64,000 bases of DNA from Aspidapion aeneum (taxonomy: Eukaryota > Arthropoda > Insecta > Coleoptera > Brentidae): NCBI GenBank assembly GCA_963576565.1, contig OY755038.1:62348366-62412365 (forward strand), given 5' to 3'. Each line of letters begins with the position of its first letter. The first letter of the stretch is position 1. The notes beneath the pieces were generated by a model. The model made no database searches and had not been told where the DNA came from. It worked only from the letters and a program-made list of their open reading frames with translations. This document shows, piece by piece, positions 9,600-20,677 of the stretch. Both the position numbers and the translations under genes were made by a program.

Positions 9600-10882
9600 C
9601 TAGATGGCGAGCGAGACCGTATTTGGACGCGACAATCGCGTTGAATATGCCCTGTACGTCCGCATCTGAAACACTTTACATTTGGAGGGGATCGTCTGCT
9701 TTCTTTCAAAGAGTCAATCTTCTCCATCAGTGATTGAAACATTTGGTTTAGCGTTTTTAAGTTGACCTCTTGTCCATTACTCATTTCTTCTCCCTCCTGA
9801 ATTGAAACAGCTCTTACTTTTGGCCTGGACATATTATTTGATGATTCAATTTCAAGGGCTCGAATCAACACTTCACTGCTGTTATGGAAGCGTTCTCGAC
9901 GAAGTAACTTTGCTAAGTCCGTGTCTCGTAATCCGTTAATAAAGCGATCTACCGTGAAGGGATCTCTGTAATTTTCTGGCATTTCTGGGTAAGCTAAATA
10001 CATCAGCCTCCTGATATCTGCTTCATACTCTTGCAATGATTCTCCTGGTCTTTGTTGACGAATATTTAATTCTGACCAATGTAAATTTCGCAAGTGTTCG
10101 TCTCCATACCTTCTTTCTAACGCTGCCACTAAAGCATTATAATTCTGTTTTTGTTCGACTGGAATGGACCGTAAAAGTCCCAGAGCAGGTTCTCGTAGAG
10201 CTACTAACAAAGCTCTAGCTTTTTCTTCATCATCCCAACCATTTGCAGCAGCGGCAGCTTCAAACTGTTGTTTGTAAGTAGACCAGGAAGACGTACCATC
10301 AAAATTTGGAGGCTTAATGTTTTGGTTGGAATTTACAACACATCCTTGAGCTTTTATTTTGTTGTGTTCTTTCTGAAGCTGTATAAACTGTTTTGACATG
10401 TCCTGGAATTTTTCTTCTATGGTTTGAAAAACTTCTTCCCTAACATTCTGTAGTTTGGTCTCCACTTTTTCTTCAACATTTTGTACCTTTTCCTCAACAT
10501 TTTGTACCTTTTCTTCTACATTCTGCAATTTATTTTGTACCTTTTGTTCCACACTATGCATTCTTTGAGTTATTTCTTCCTTAAGATCTTCGGTTGCACT
10601 CTTGAACTCTTCTCTCAGCTGTTCGGAGTTGCTCTTTATTTGATCGAAGTTTTCTTGAATGCCATCTAATCTTTGCTCAAATGTCTGTTTCATATCGTTC
10701 TGGTTTTGTTCGATGGTCTGTCTCATATCATTCTGATTTTGTTCAATAGTGTGTTTCATGTCGTTCTGGTTTTGCTCAATGGTCTGCCTTATATCGTTCT
10801 GGTTTTGAGCCATTTGAGCTGCTAGAGCCTGCATCATTTTAGTTAGATCTTCCATCTTTGCCGATCCTTGTCTAGTAAGCAT
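9563..10882 (-). CDS. gag: Gypsy Gag with coiled-coil repeats and zinc knuckle
   Basis: I take the ATG at 10882-10880; a second ATG lies at 10852 before EDLTKMM. Residues about 20-70 consist of an 11-residue repeat (QNQNDMRQTIE and variants), followed by heptad-like VEEKVQN repeats to about residue 130. Together these predict a long N-terminal coiled coil. The middle (around FDGTSSWSTYKQQF) is a typical retrotransposon gag domain. A CX2CX4HX4C knuckle, CFRCGRTGHIQRDC, lies near the C-terminus, followed by a basic tail. Gag would assemble the particle and bind genomic RNA. The stop is TAA at 9565-9563, next to a possible -1 slip sequence. Confidence 0.94.
   Translation of the reverse strand: MLTRQGSAKMEDLTKMMQALAAQMAQNQNDIRQTIEQNQNDMKHTIEQNQNDMRQTIEQNQNDMKQTFEQRLDGIQENFDQIKSNSEQLREEFKSATEDLKEEITQRMHSVEQKVQNKLQNVEEKVQNVEEKVQNVEEKVETKLQNVREEVFQTIEEKFQDMSKQFIQLQKEHNKIKAQGCVVNSNQNIKPPNFDGTSSWSTYKQQFEAAAAANGWDDEEKARALLVALREPALGLLRSIPVEQKQNYNALVAALERRYGDEHLRNLHWSELNIRQQRPGESLQEYEADIRRLMYLAYPEMPENYRDPFTVDRFINGLRDTDLAKLLRRERFHNSSEVLIRALEIESSNNMSRPKVRAVSIQEGEEMSNGQEVNLKTLNQMFQSLMEKIDSLKESRRSPPNVKCFRCGRTGHIQRDCRVQIRSRSPSSGTEYRRRDQEN
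10690..10820 (-). repeat. 33-bp tandem repeat coding the Gag coiled coil
   Basis: The unit containing tcgttctggttttg recurs at 33-bp spacing about four times. Each unit adds exactly 11 residues to Gag, so unit changes keep the frame. Confidence 0.85.
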
Positions 10883-10919
10883 CAACTTCCTGATAAATCA
10901 CTTAAAACGTCTATTTTAG

Positions 10920-11690
10920 GGCTATAAAGCGAATGTCGAAGTCGGTTTTTCAATATCTCTTTCAATTCTTAAATAGAACCTAATGGAATGTTCTGGAATA
11001 TACTGGTAAATGCTACTCTTTCTGCTACTAGGCAAATGTAGAAGTCACTTTTTGATTATCTCTTTTGGTTCTCGAATAGACCGTCGTAGAATGTTATGGA
11101 ATATTCTAGAAATAATTTCTAATTCTTACTTTTAAAATAACTAAGCTACTGTCGAAGTCGGTATTTGTATATCTCTTCTAGTTTTTGAATAGAACGTCGT
11201 AGAATGTTATGGAATCTTCTAGAAATTCTTCCTAATTCTTACTTTTGAAATAACTAAACTAATGTCGAAATCGGTATTTGTATATCTCTTCTAGTTTTTG
11301 AATAGAACGTCGTAGAATGTTATGGAATCTTCTAGAAATTCTTTTTAGTTCTTACTTTTGAAATTACTAAGCTAATGTCGAAGTCTCTTTTTGGATATTT
11401 CTTCTGGTTTTCGAATAGAGCGTCGTAGAAAATGATGGAATGTTCTAGAAATTATTTCTGATTCTTACTTTTAAAATTACTAATCTAATGTCGAAGTCGG
11501 TATTTGTATATCTCCTCTAGTTTTTGAATAGAACGTCGTAGAATGTTATAGAATATTCTAGAAAATCTCTCTAATTATCAATTTTTGGACTGTAAAGTTA
11601 ATGTCGAAGTCGGTTCTTAAATATCTCTTTTAGTTTTTGAATAAAACAATATCGAACTTCTTCGAATATTCTGGAAAAATCACTTACTGT
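10920..11690 (-). repeat. Seven-copy 113-bp tandem repeat in the Gypsy leader
   Basis: Seven units occupy the leader between gag and PBS. Each contains a gtcgaagtcggt-like block and a ggaat.ttctagaa block. The second block begins at 10986, 11099, 11212, 11325, 11438, 11551 and 11664, exactly 113 bp apart each time. Units differ by substitutions and the outermost is shortened by about 10 bp, so the array is not a simple recent slippage product. Confidence 0.95.
10986..11676. promoter_or_regulatory. Array of seven heat-shock-element motifs
   Basis: Each 113-bp unit holds a perfect three-unit GAAnnTTCnnGAA sequence, the HSF binding consensus. Positions are 10986-10998, 11099-11111, 11212-11224, 11325-11337, 11438-11450, 11551-11563 and 11664-11676. 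The motif is kept in every copy although the two-base spacers vary (ta, tg, tc). Most copies extend outward with GAAnnTTA at the same 5-bp phase, giving five-unit sites with one mismatch. Binding by HSF and heat induction are inferences. Confidence 0.75.
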
Positions 11691-11757
11691 TTTTCTGTCC
11701 AATTGTCCTATCCGGTGGTACTATGTAAGGGTAGTCTTTGCACTATTTATTTCTTTT

Positions 11758-11776
11758 AATCCCACTTCTGACACCA
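11758..11776 (-). promoter_or_regulatory. Primer-binding site, tRNA-Leu type
   Basis: Two bases from the 5' LTR, the minus strand reads TGGTGTCAGAAGTGGGATT. The plus strand is the matching tRNA 3' end with CCA (aatcccacttctgacacca), which agrees with eukaryotic leucine tRNA 3' ends as I know them. It would prime minus-strand DNA synthesis. Confidence 0.85.
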
Positions 11777-11778
11777 AT

Positions 11779-12195
11779 TGTTACGGGTTCACAACGACAA
11801 ATTAAAACTCGCAATTGTTGAAAACGATACGTCAATTTATTTCTACAAATTATGTACAAGAACACGCACTAATAACTTGCTAATAATTCACTGCTATAAT
11901 CGGTCTATTAACTTCGTGTTAATCTCACGACCACTCAGTATGTTATCTGTGACTGACTGACTGATGCACGACGTCCGGCCTTATATATGAGGGCTGCCTA
12001 CTATTCTAGAACCCTTCCATCCTTGTTCGATTCGCAATCATTCCAGCCCTTTTCTAGACTTTCGCATACCAGTTTGTCACAGATAACGCAACTAAAACCT
12101 AGATTAAGAATACAACCATAAAATACGTCAACCTAATACTACACTAAACCTAAATAAATTCTAACTATAAAATTTAAATACTTAAATTTGTAACA
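11779..12195 (-). repeat. 5' LTR of the Gypsy element
   Basis: 417 bp, TGTTACAAAT...CCCGTAACA in element orientation, nearly identical to the 3' LTR. It carries the core promoter described separately. Confidence 0.95.
11946..11988 (-). promoter_or_regulatory. LTR core promoter: TATA box and TCAGT initiator
   Basis: On the minus strand TATATAAG begins at 11988. TCAGTCAGTCAGTC follows, with candidate +1 A residues at 11962 and 11958, 26 and 30 bases downstream. TCAGT is the arthropod initiator motif. The same arrangement is present in the 3' LTR. Confidence 0.65.
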
Positions 12196-14185
12196 ATATG
12201 GTCTTTTCAATGAAATATGAAGTAATAATAAAAAAAGCGAAAACTTTACGTTTGATTTTGTTTTAAAGGATGACCCTTTTTGCCTACTGTGAGTACTGTG
12301 CTAACAGAAAAATGTAATAATATCTGCTTTTAAAATCTTCGTTTGAATGTTTTTCAGTCGTCAATTTTATTGTTTTATTATTACTTTGAGAATGAACCCG
12401 TTTTAATTGTACCCCTAAAATTGAAGAAGAGAAAATAAAGTTACAACGGCGTTGTTATAAAGGGTATTACTGGCCTATACTACAAAAGAGACAAAGTGTT
12501 TATTAAAATTTGTAATGGGATCAATAGAAGAATAAATATCAAATAACTTTATTGAATTTGTTTTGGTTTTAGAATTTGTAGTGTGTGATAATTGATTTTT
12601 TTCATATCTAGAAAACTTTTCACCGAACCAAACTTTTTCAGAAAAAAATATTTTTTACAATTTTTTGTGATTTTTTTGTGACATTTGTGTTTTTTTTTAC
12701 TTACACTAATTATGATCAAAAGCAATAAAACTATAGGCATATCAAATGTTTCAAAATTAATCGTATAAGTGTATGTCTCGATTTAATTTAAAAAGTTTTG
12801 GCTAGCGCCTATAAATAAGAAAACACAATGTTAGAATTTAGCAATAAAATATATTGTAGAAATACCTAATTAAAATTATGGTAAAAAAATATTGCCGATT
12901 TTGGGTAAATTTTTGTCAAAAAATGGTTTTTAAACTTTTTGACCAACCTAACCTAATCTTATAGACTATATATATTTAGTATTTCTAATATGGAGTAGAC
13001 ACAGGATTTCTAAATAAATTTTTTAAATAAAAGTTTCAAAGTTCATAGTAGTGACAAAACCTTTAATAAAGTCTATTGTTGGAATTTGTTTGAGGTTAAA
13101 CGTATTTTTTTATGACTATAAATATTATCAGTGCATTAAAGAATCCCAGTACCCAAAATGGATCCCCCTTAAGACAAAATCTCCGTTCCTATTTTTAATA
13201 CTTATTTCTTACGACAGAGATGTTAGGAAAGTAAAAATTTCTTTGGAAGACCCTATATAGCCACAGGTAATTATGATAATAATAATTTATGCGAGTTATG
13301 CAACTTTCTTCTCGGACATAAGCGTGCAGTGAAATGCGCTATACCATGTCAGACAAGTGTAATGTAAAATCGTAGGTGCGTTTTTGCGTTTTGTTTTCTT
13401 CCGTATCATTAACATATTATGTGGTCATTCATCTGTGGTGACCCTAATAAGATTATGTAGGTATATAGATAAAATAATGATTTTTATTTTAATATGGGCA
13501 TATTTAAAACTTAGTTTCCGGACAAAAGATTTTACATTACATATAACTTTCGAACTATACTATCGATTTTAATGGAATAAACTGCACTTTGCAGAGAACT
13601 GATTAAGCTTTTGAGCATGGCATGGCAAGATGGCAGACATAGTAAAACTTGATCTTTCAAAAAGGCTCGTCTTCTTCTTCTTGTATTTCAGAATTTTTTG
13701 AGAATGCTTTTTAATTCGTAAAAAAGCTCTATTTCCGCCACAGTGGTTCCCGAATTGTTTTTTTCTCACAGTGTTTTACCAATTTTATGATTGTCTCAAT
13801 TTTGTCTGGATTCATTTCTCAGTAAATTAAACTGATTTTAATAAAATAAAATACAAATTTTGTCGCCATTTTGAAATCAAATATGGCGGACTAAATCGAA
13901 TTTGACCCTCCGTAAAGTTGCGAGACATTTTTTTTTACCCTTTTTCAAATTTTTGTAATTGATCTAGGTTTTCAACCGACACGGAGGTAATAGTCATTAA
14001 AATCGCTTTAGAGGTTCTCGAGATATTAGTGTTTGTTCTAACGATTGTTTGCATCTCAGCATTAATTGATTGATTGATTGCAAACTGATTTTAATGATAT
14101 ACAAAAATTCTTAGCATGATGGTTTTTATTTTATTGAAATCGAGTCAGTAATATAATAAATGTATAAGGAAATAAATGCTTAAAG
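12196..14185. other. AT-rich region without recognised genes
   Basis: It holds the second 85-bp repeat copy (12217-12301) and otherwise only short unconvincing frames. No exon, RNA gene or element ends were recognised. Confidence 0.6.
12217..12301 (+). repeat. Diverged 85-bp repeat, copy 2
   Basis: Partner of 5195-5279, with several substitutions. See that entry. Confidence 0.65.
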
Positions 14186-14189
14186 AATT

Positions 14190-14800
14190 GGCAAGGCAAT
14201 GCTCAATATGTCATTCTGCAGTATCCAGAGCTTAGAACCGATACCTTATATTTGGTATCCTCAACGCCAAAGGGCAACCACCTCCCGAAAAGATCGTCTT
14301 GCAACTTTGGGCAGTCAGATGTCGCACCAACACTGCTACAGCGTTACAAAATCGACTAATAGAAGCCAGTGGTACCCGAATTTCACATCCAACGGTACGC
14401 AACATACTTCACGAAGCAATGTAGTTAAGTGATAAGAAAAAAATTGTTATTTATAAGGACGGACGCGAACCCGTATGGCAAGGGACATGTAAACGATTTT
14501 TGGACAAATGAGTAAACTTTCCTATTTGGAGGTGGGTCAATAATGCTATGGGATAATATAACTTTGACATGACACACAGAGCTCGTGGTGATTCGAGATG
14601 GAACTTTAACGGCTTTACGTTACATAAAGGAGATCTTAGAACTTCATGTTGTCCCCTTTGTCTAAAATATGGAAGCTGGATTTATTCTACAGCAGGATGC
14701 CAGTCCGCACATTGCACGAGTAGTAAGAAATTTCTTAACTGAGAATAATATTGATGTTATAAGGTGTCCGGCTAATAGCCCAGAATTATTTACGAGCGTT
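14190..14800 (+). pseudogene. Tc1-like transposase relic
   Basis: Pieces of a Tc1-family DDE transposase appear in order but in shifting frames. First comes an HTH segment around 14330-14420 (TATALQNRLIEAS, then HPTVRNILHEAM). Next is a piece near 14445 (DGREPVW), then GGSIMLW near 14525 and VVIRDGTLTALRYIKEIL near 14590-14640. Last is the catalytic region near 14670-14790 (ILQQDASPHIARVVRNFL, then CPANSPELF), where DNARPHTA is usual. Stops at several points and the loss of the third acidic region show it is dead. Terminal repeats were not found. Confidence 0.82.
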
Positions 14801-17190
14801 CGGAAAATCGCATTTTTCACACTATTTTTAGTGCGAAAAATTCGTTTTTTCGCACGGTATGGCAAAAGTTTTTCCGCACCCGTATATAAAATTTTGAAAA
14901 TTCCGTATAGATTTAAAGTTTTGTTTATAATATTTATAATTTAAACTCTATCGAATAAGTTACTATTTATTAAAATTGTAATTGTAAAATTTATCTGGTT
15001 CATTTCAAACTTTTCTTTTCTTTTTTTTTTAATTTATAATTTTTTTGATGTTTTCAAAAATGAAAAAAGGGCCAATTGAGGTAAAAAAATGGGCCAATTT
15101 AAGGTATGTTTAGTTCCAAAAATGTTTAATTTATATTTTTTTATAATTTTTGATCCTGAATTTTAGAGTCTGCGGGCCCTGGCCCGATGGCCACCGCCCC
15201 CCTACTGATCGTCCTACTTTTAAAAAAAAATATATTAAAGTTTGGCCCAAATATACATTGTCCATATTTCACGAAATATAACCTCAAAATAGACAAAAAC
15301 TAAATAAGCAATAGTTTACCACTTTTTAACAGTATAGCAATTTAAATATTATGGCTCCTGGTTTATAAATAAAAAATATCAAATGTGTTAACAAATATTT
15401 CACCTCTTAACTTGCCGTACAGAGAAACAACTAACCGTCTATGAGAAACCGAGATCCGCCCGTATTACACTAAGTTCAGTACTTTTTGTGTAGATGTGGT
15501 AGTATCTCCGTTAGGGTGGGGTTCATATTAAATGCTAGGTCCATATTGGGGCCATTCCCTCTATATTAAAAAGTAAAAAACAGGCAAAAGATATTTAAAA
15601 ATTCTTGAACTAGAGCTTAAATGTGGAGTCATGACATTCTGGGACATTCAACTAATCTTTTCCGTTACAAGAAAAAAAATTATATGATCAATACTACAAG
15701 ATTTAAAAAGGCCAACAAAATTCAAAAGTCATTTAAAGCAAATACTCGTACACTAACAACTTGGTTTTATTTTAATTCACTTTGAATAGGCTGTACACTT
15801 CGTCAAGACAAAGACTGAAAATACACTACCATTATACGAAGTCGTATAAACGTTAGAATAACTCTTAAAAATGCCCAAATTCAAATTAATATAATTTTAT
15901 GAAAAGTAAACCGATTATAACAAAACAGGTTCTCTAAGTATCCAAACTTCCCAAATCGATAGTATGGTTGGCCATTCTCTTAAATTTCTCTAAGTGCCGC
16001 GCTCGAAAAAATCATGGCCCGTCAGGCGACAGCTAGAAAATTGTAAATTTAGTCTAGATTTAATTGGTATTTCATTATTTTTGTCAGAAATTCTGTTTTT
16101 GAACAAATATTTATAAAAAATAATATGCCCAGTCCTTAGACTTAGTCTAAGGCCCAGACAAACCATGTAAAGACCGAACCTATGCATATACGCACTATTT
16201 TGGATCATTAGTGATATTTAGGGCCAAATACGTTGTAGTTAAAGGCAGACTCATTCTTTCCTTAGTGTTGTTAAAATTTACTCACATTTTTTCGTGACTT
16301 TACTGTTCCTTAAGAGCTGCTTAAAGATAAGATGGTGGTCACATAATGCTACCCGTCTGGCATAGCCATAGCAACTGGCAATACCTACAAATGAGCAGAG
16401 TGTTGTGATTAAAGCGAAGGTGTCTTTTTGTGTTTTGTGAGTAAATAAAGTAAGAAACATGTTTATCTTTTAATAAAAACTGTAAAAAAAATCTTAAAAT
16501 AAATAAAATTGCAATAGATAAGGCTAGATTTTGGTTCTTTTGGCACAATGTTTTTGTGAAAAAATTTACTACAAAAAGATTAGTAAGGAAGAAAAATAAT
16601 TTAAATAAAGTTCTTTCTTCTACTTTTTATTAAAGTATTTTCGTCTGATTTTCGGCTTAATTGTTGTGCACAGCCTGGTAGGTACAGCGCTAAGGGTAGG
16701 ATAGGACTGACCAGTATAAGAAAACCCTTGCATTTAAATTAAACTGCACTGCATGATGTAACAAGACGATTTTCCGTTCTGCCTTTACACGTTACCCTAA
16801 TTTCATTATAATTTTTAAGTCCTTTGGTTGTACCGACGAGGACACCAAAATCGAGTATTACCATCTCGATTTTATAATCTTCCAAATATTATTCCAAAAA
16901 TTCAAGAACTTTCATCTTTTGAAATAAATTTTTTAAAGGCGGCTTTCGTTGTTGTTTTTCCATAGTTTAAAAATTTTGTTTGGTTGAAATAGCGGCGTTG
17001 CCTGATTGAGTCACAAGGTGGTCGCATCTTAACAAAGGAGAGGAGATTTTTGCTCGGTGCATCAAATTTAAAAATAAGGCATGTTTAAAATTAAAGCAAT
17101 GAGCCCTTACTTACCCTAATTTTTTGTAAGTGACCCTTAAAACACCACTACTACTACACTATCTAAGAGGGTTACGTAACCTTCTGCACG
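14800..17190. other. No recognised genes
   Basis: AT-rich sequence with a GC-rich patch at 15170-15210. Short frames at 15990-16208 and 16278-16548 show no recognisable domain. Confidence 0.55.
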
Positions 17191-17225
17191 CCGGTGCACC
17201 AATTGTTACATTTTGATTATGAGAT
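17185..17225 (-). other. Possible LTR/primer-site junction of an old element
   Basis: The plus strand reads gtgcaccaattgttacattt, the same arrangement as the intact Gypsy junction (acaccaattgttacggg): a tRNA-like CCA, two bases, then TGTTAC. It may be the 5' LTR edge of a related decayed element, but no partner LTR was found. Confidence 0.3.
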
Positions 17226-19041
17226 TTCGCGCTAGAATTTATAAACTCGGTTGTTTGGTAAAATACCGCCCCAGGTGAGATACATGTTCATCATACAAGG
17301 AAGGAAATGTATCAAAAAGTATTGAAAAAGTTCTTTAAAGTCGATATAAAAATGATTTGAGTTAGGTTAGCTGTTTGGGTTGGTGTATACCGACTTCAAA
17401 AAGGTAATTCTTGTTTTTGAGTCCCCATACAACCAGAACGTACGTAGCTTTTGATATTTGAATTGATCATCCTTGAATATGGATACGAGTATAATCGTTA
17501 TCAAGTGGTAGAACTCGTAATTTTCATGATTTTTCGGTTCCCGTTTTGAAAAATGACAGGGTAGCTATTCTGGGTCTTGAACGATGTGCTAGTTCCCATT
17601 ACATGCTTTGGCCAATAGCAAGCTTAAAATTAGCTACGAGCCGTCACTTGCTATGCGAAAAGACCTCAATTGCGCAAGCGTCTCCTATGATCCGACCGAG
17701 CAACGTTCAGTCGGTACGGGACAGGAGAACAGATTTCACTTCAAACTCTGAAGAGCGGGCGACTATGCCATTGGTCGAGACAAGTCATTTCGCACAAGAC
17801 ACGATCGCTCAGAGTTAGAGAGAATAGTGCAAGTTATCGCTAAAATGTGAAAAGCGATTTTTACTGGGCTTATACACTCTCAAACTAGTGATCGCAGACC
17901 AGACAGGATTTATAACGGTTTGGGATTATTTTTAAGGTCAGTTAAGGTAAAACAATATTTAAACTACCTTCTTAATAGGTGGTTCGTACAAAGTTGAGTC
18001 AATAAAAAGTCCCAAAACAGAAGACATGTCGTCATTATCATAAATCAGCCCCGCCATATTGGAATCGGTAAAAGATGAATCAAAAATTGCGTTGCTTTGT
18101 TTTTAAACTGGACTGTCTCATCTCTCATAAGGGAATTTGGCCAATTTTTCGCTTCATATAAATTATAGAGTTCAGTGATATTAGCCTGTGATACAGACAG
18201 ATGATGAACTTTAAGTTCGAAATGCGTGGGCTAAAAATTAATCAATTTTTTAAAGGTTTGGACTTTTTTTCACTTACCATCTTTTCTAGTTTTGCCCCTT
18301 CTTGAGAGTAGCTTAGACTTTAACAATCATAATTATACATTTTAAAGGGGTCGCAGAAATTTCTTTAAAAAATTGGAACGGAAAATTGTTCAAAAACATT
18401 TTCTTCAATGCACAAGTTAGGATACGATTACGTTCCCAAATGGAATAACGGGGGCCGGAAGCTAATTTAAGAAAATAATTTAATTTAAATTTAAAAAAAT
18501 ATTTTTTTTTAAAGAAATTTCCCTGCTTTCGAACCAATTTCCGTGACCGTTTTCAAAGTGGTTAATTTTATCTTATTAAACGCAAGTTAAAAAAAATAAT
18601 GGGCGTTGCATGTTGGAAGTTTATATCTTATTTCTCAACATTTTTAGGGTAGAACTAAAAAATCTATTATGTTTATTTTATTAAATTCTATGCTTTGTTT
18701 ACCTTGGTTGGAATCTTGTCTTTAATACCTAGATAAATTGTTAGGATATCGCAAATAGATATGGGAAAGTAGTAAGAGCGAAAGTGATTTTTCTTATTCG
18801 TAGTTTAATAACTAACGCCTATTTTAAATAAATATACGTTTATTGCCATAACAAATAAACACAAAGCAACATAATAATATAAACATTGAAAGAAATGTAA
18901 AAAAAAAGTTTCGAGCACATATGGGAACGTCCTTCAATAACGTATCGCAACAATTCGGGATTTTTACGCATTTTCAAAAAAAAGACTTTAAGAAAACATT
19001 AAATGTAACGCAAGGCCAAAACCCCCCTCCCCCGCTGGAGC
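17226..19041. other. No recognised genes
   Basis: An open frame of 90 codons at 17546-17818 has no recognisable domain. The rest is AT-rich with no clear repeats. Confidence 0.5.
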
Positions 19042-19185
19042 GTTACACCTGGTTCCCAGCTACGACTTTCTCGTGGGTGCCCGCTCACGCGTCACATGAT
19101 GTCCATATGAAATGTTATGACAGTCATGTGACGCGCGCGCGGGCACGCACGACAAAGTCGTAGGTGGGAACTGGGTTTTACGTAA
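19042..19185. mobile_element. GC-rich hairpin MITE
   Basis: Arms of about 50-60 bp form a near-perfect hairpin. The left arm runs from ggttcccagctacgacttt to gcgtcacatga; the right arm runs from tcatgtgacgcgcgcgcggg to aagtcgtaggtgggaac. A loop of about 25 bp lies near 19103-19127. The arms are much richer in GC than the flanks. There is no coding capacity. Confidence 0.75.
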
Positions 19186-19402
19186 TTTAAGGACAGGCCC
19201 TATGCTTTTGCTGCCCTCTTGAAATGAACAGGGTTCTGTAAATCTTTTATATGTACAGGAAGCATTCTGTATGCATTTATGGCTTGGTAAAAAGTATCAC
19301 TTTAAAAGAAGAAGAAAAGATTGATCAGTGGTGAGGTATGGCCAATTCCTTCTCTTGTCTTGCCCTTATCGTCATATGTGTTGAATGGTTGCTGCTGTTG
19401 GC

Positions 19403-19527
19403 AGGTGCGGATTTAAGGGAGTGGGAACGTGGTAATAAAATATGCAATTTTTGTTATACAAATAATTATTTTTTTCGACTGGCCCCCCCTCCACCCTCCT
19501 AGATTTTGACCCAGATTCGCGCTTGGC
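19403..19527. mobile_element. Small hairpin MITE, same ends as 5320-5485
   Basis: The left end gtgcggatttaaggga and right end agattcgcgcttgg are inverted and match the ends of the element at 5320-5485, with a C/T-rich stretch before the right end. Confidence 0.5.
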
Positions 19528-19529
19528 GA

Positions 19530-20677
19530 TTGGTGTGGAACAATTTAGGATTTTTTTTTACAAAGACAATTTACCATTGCCTAGAATTTGCAATTAAAAT
19601 TTAATGCAGTCTGAAGGGCAATTCTTTAATTACGTAACGCTCAAGGGTAAAAAAAGGGGGGGTGCCCCCTCCCTCCGGGTTAGCCTGTTGTTACACTCAA
19701 TGATTTTTTATGTATTTTTTTCTGAAAATACGTTACGAAGGGGCAAACAAAGTCAAAAATCCTCAATTTGTGCAATAAGTAATATATAAATGTGCCCTAA
19801 CCTAACGGGACCATTATTTTTTTGGAAAAAATCGGGACACAGCGCTGTTATAATGCTAAATGATCTGCATACTTTACTTTTTTTAAAGACTCTCTTTGTC
19901 CACAGGAAAGTTACTTTTTTATAATCCCCGTCACAATAGTAGATTATATATCAAGTCGTAAAAAGACATTTTAATCACTATTTTTCGCTCTTTTGGACTT
20001 TTTTCCGACCTTGTTTTAGTTAGCAGATAGTTTTTTTAAAAAACGTTTTATTCCCGATCTGTCACTTTTTATCCCTGATTTTTACTTTCTATATCGCTGA
20101 CCTCTCACCTTTTGTCCCTAATTTTTACTTTTTAAGTATCACTGATTTGGCACTATTATCCCCTAAAGTGTAAAAAAATAACAAGCGGGTATAGAAACAT
20201 TTTTTGTATTCCTAAAAAATCATACTACACAGGAATTTTAATAGGTAGTAATTCACTAAACAGGAAAAAAAACACCCATCAATATTTTTTAAGAAAAACT
20301 CGAAAAATGTCGGACAATTCAAAAATATGTGGCTTGTAAACGGCGCGCCGCGTGGTGACAAAAAAGTATCATGATTTTAAAACGATTTTCTTTAGCAAAA
20401 TTTCGGGCTTTCCATGCAGACATATATACGCATTTTTTGAGAAGACATTAAAAAAGAGGGCGACTGTACAAACAGATCATTTTTAGTGTTATTTTAGAGG
20501 TGTGAATTTTTTTTTAAATGTGGCAAATACATGAAGAACATATTCCCCCTTAAGATAAAACATAATAAATTTTATCGGATTCATTTCTCTAGAAGATTTC
20601 TGGATATCTGGGCCTGAAGATATGTTCCGGTCATTATTTTGAATAATTTCTTTTTGATCTACTCTGTTTCTTAAACC
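19530..20677. other. No recognised genes
   Basis: AT-rich; a 61-codon frame at 19604-19789 shows no domain. Around 20050-20150 similar ctgatttttactttttat phrases recur imperfectly. Confidence 0.5.

Larger units (their letters stand above)
5553..12195 (-). mobile_element. Complete young Ty3/Gypsy LTR retrotransposon
   Basis: The element is 6643 bp with two 417-bp LTRs (TGTTAC...GTAACA), flanked by a 4-bp target duplication ATAT (5549-5552 and 12196-12199). Transcription runs on the minus strand. In that direction come the 5' LTR (12195-11779), PBS (11776-11758), a leader of seven 113-bp repeats, gag, pol, PPT and the 3' LTR (5969-5553). Gag and pol are uninterrupted. The LTRs differ at only two positions by eye, so insertion was recent and the copy may be functional. 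No envelope-like frame follows pol. Confidence 0.96.

Noticed and set aside
17546..17818. 90-codon frame as a gene
   Set aside because: No domain, no splice or promoter context. Its balanced base composition makes chance openness likely.
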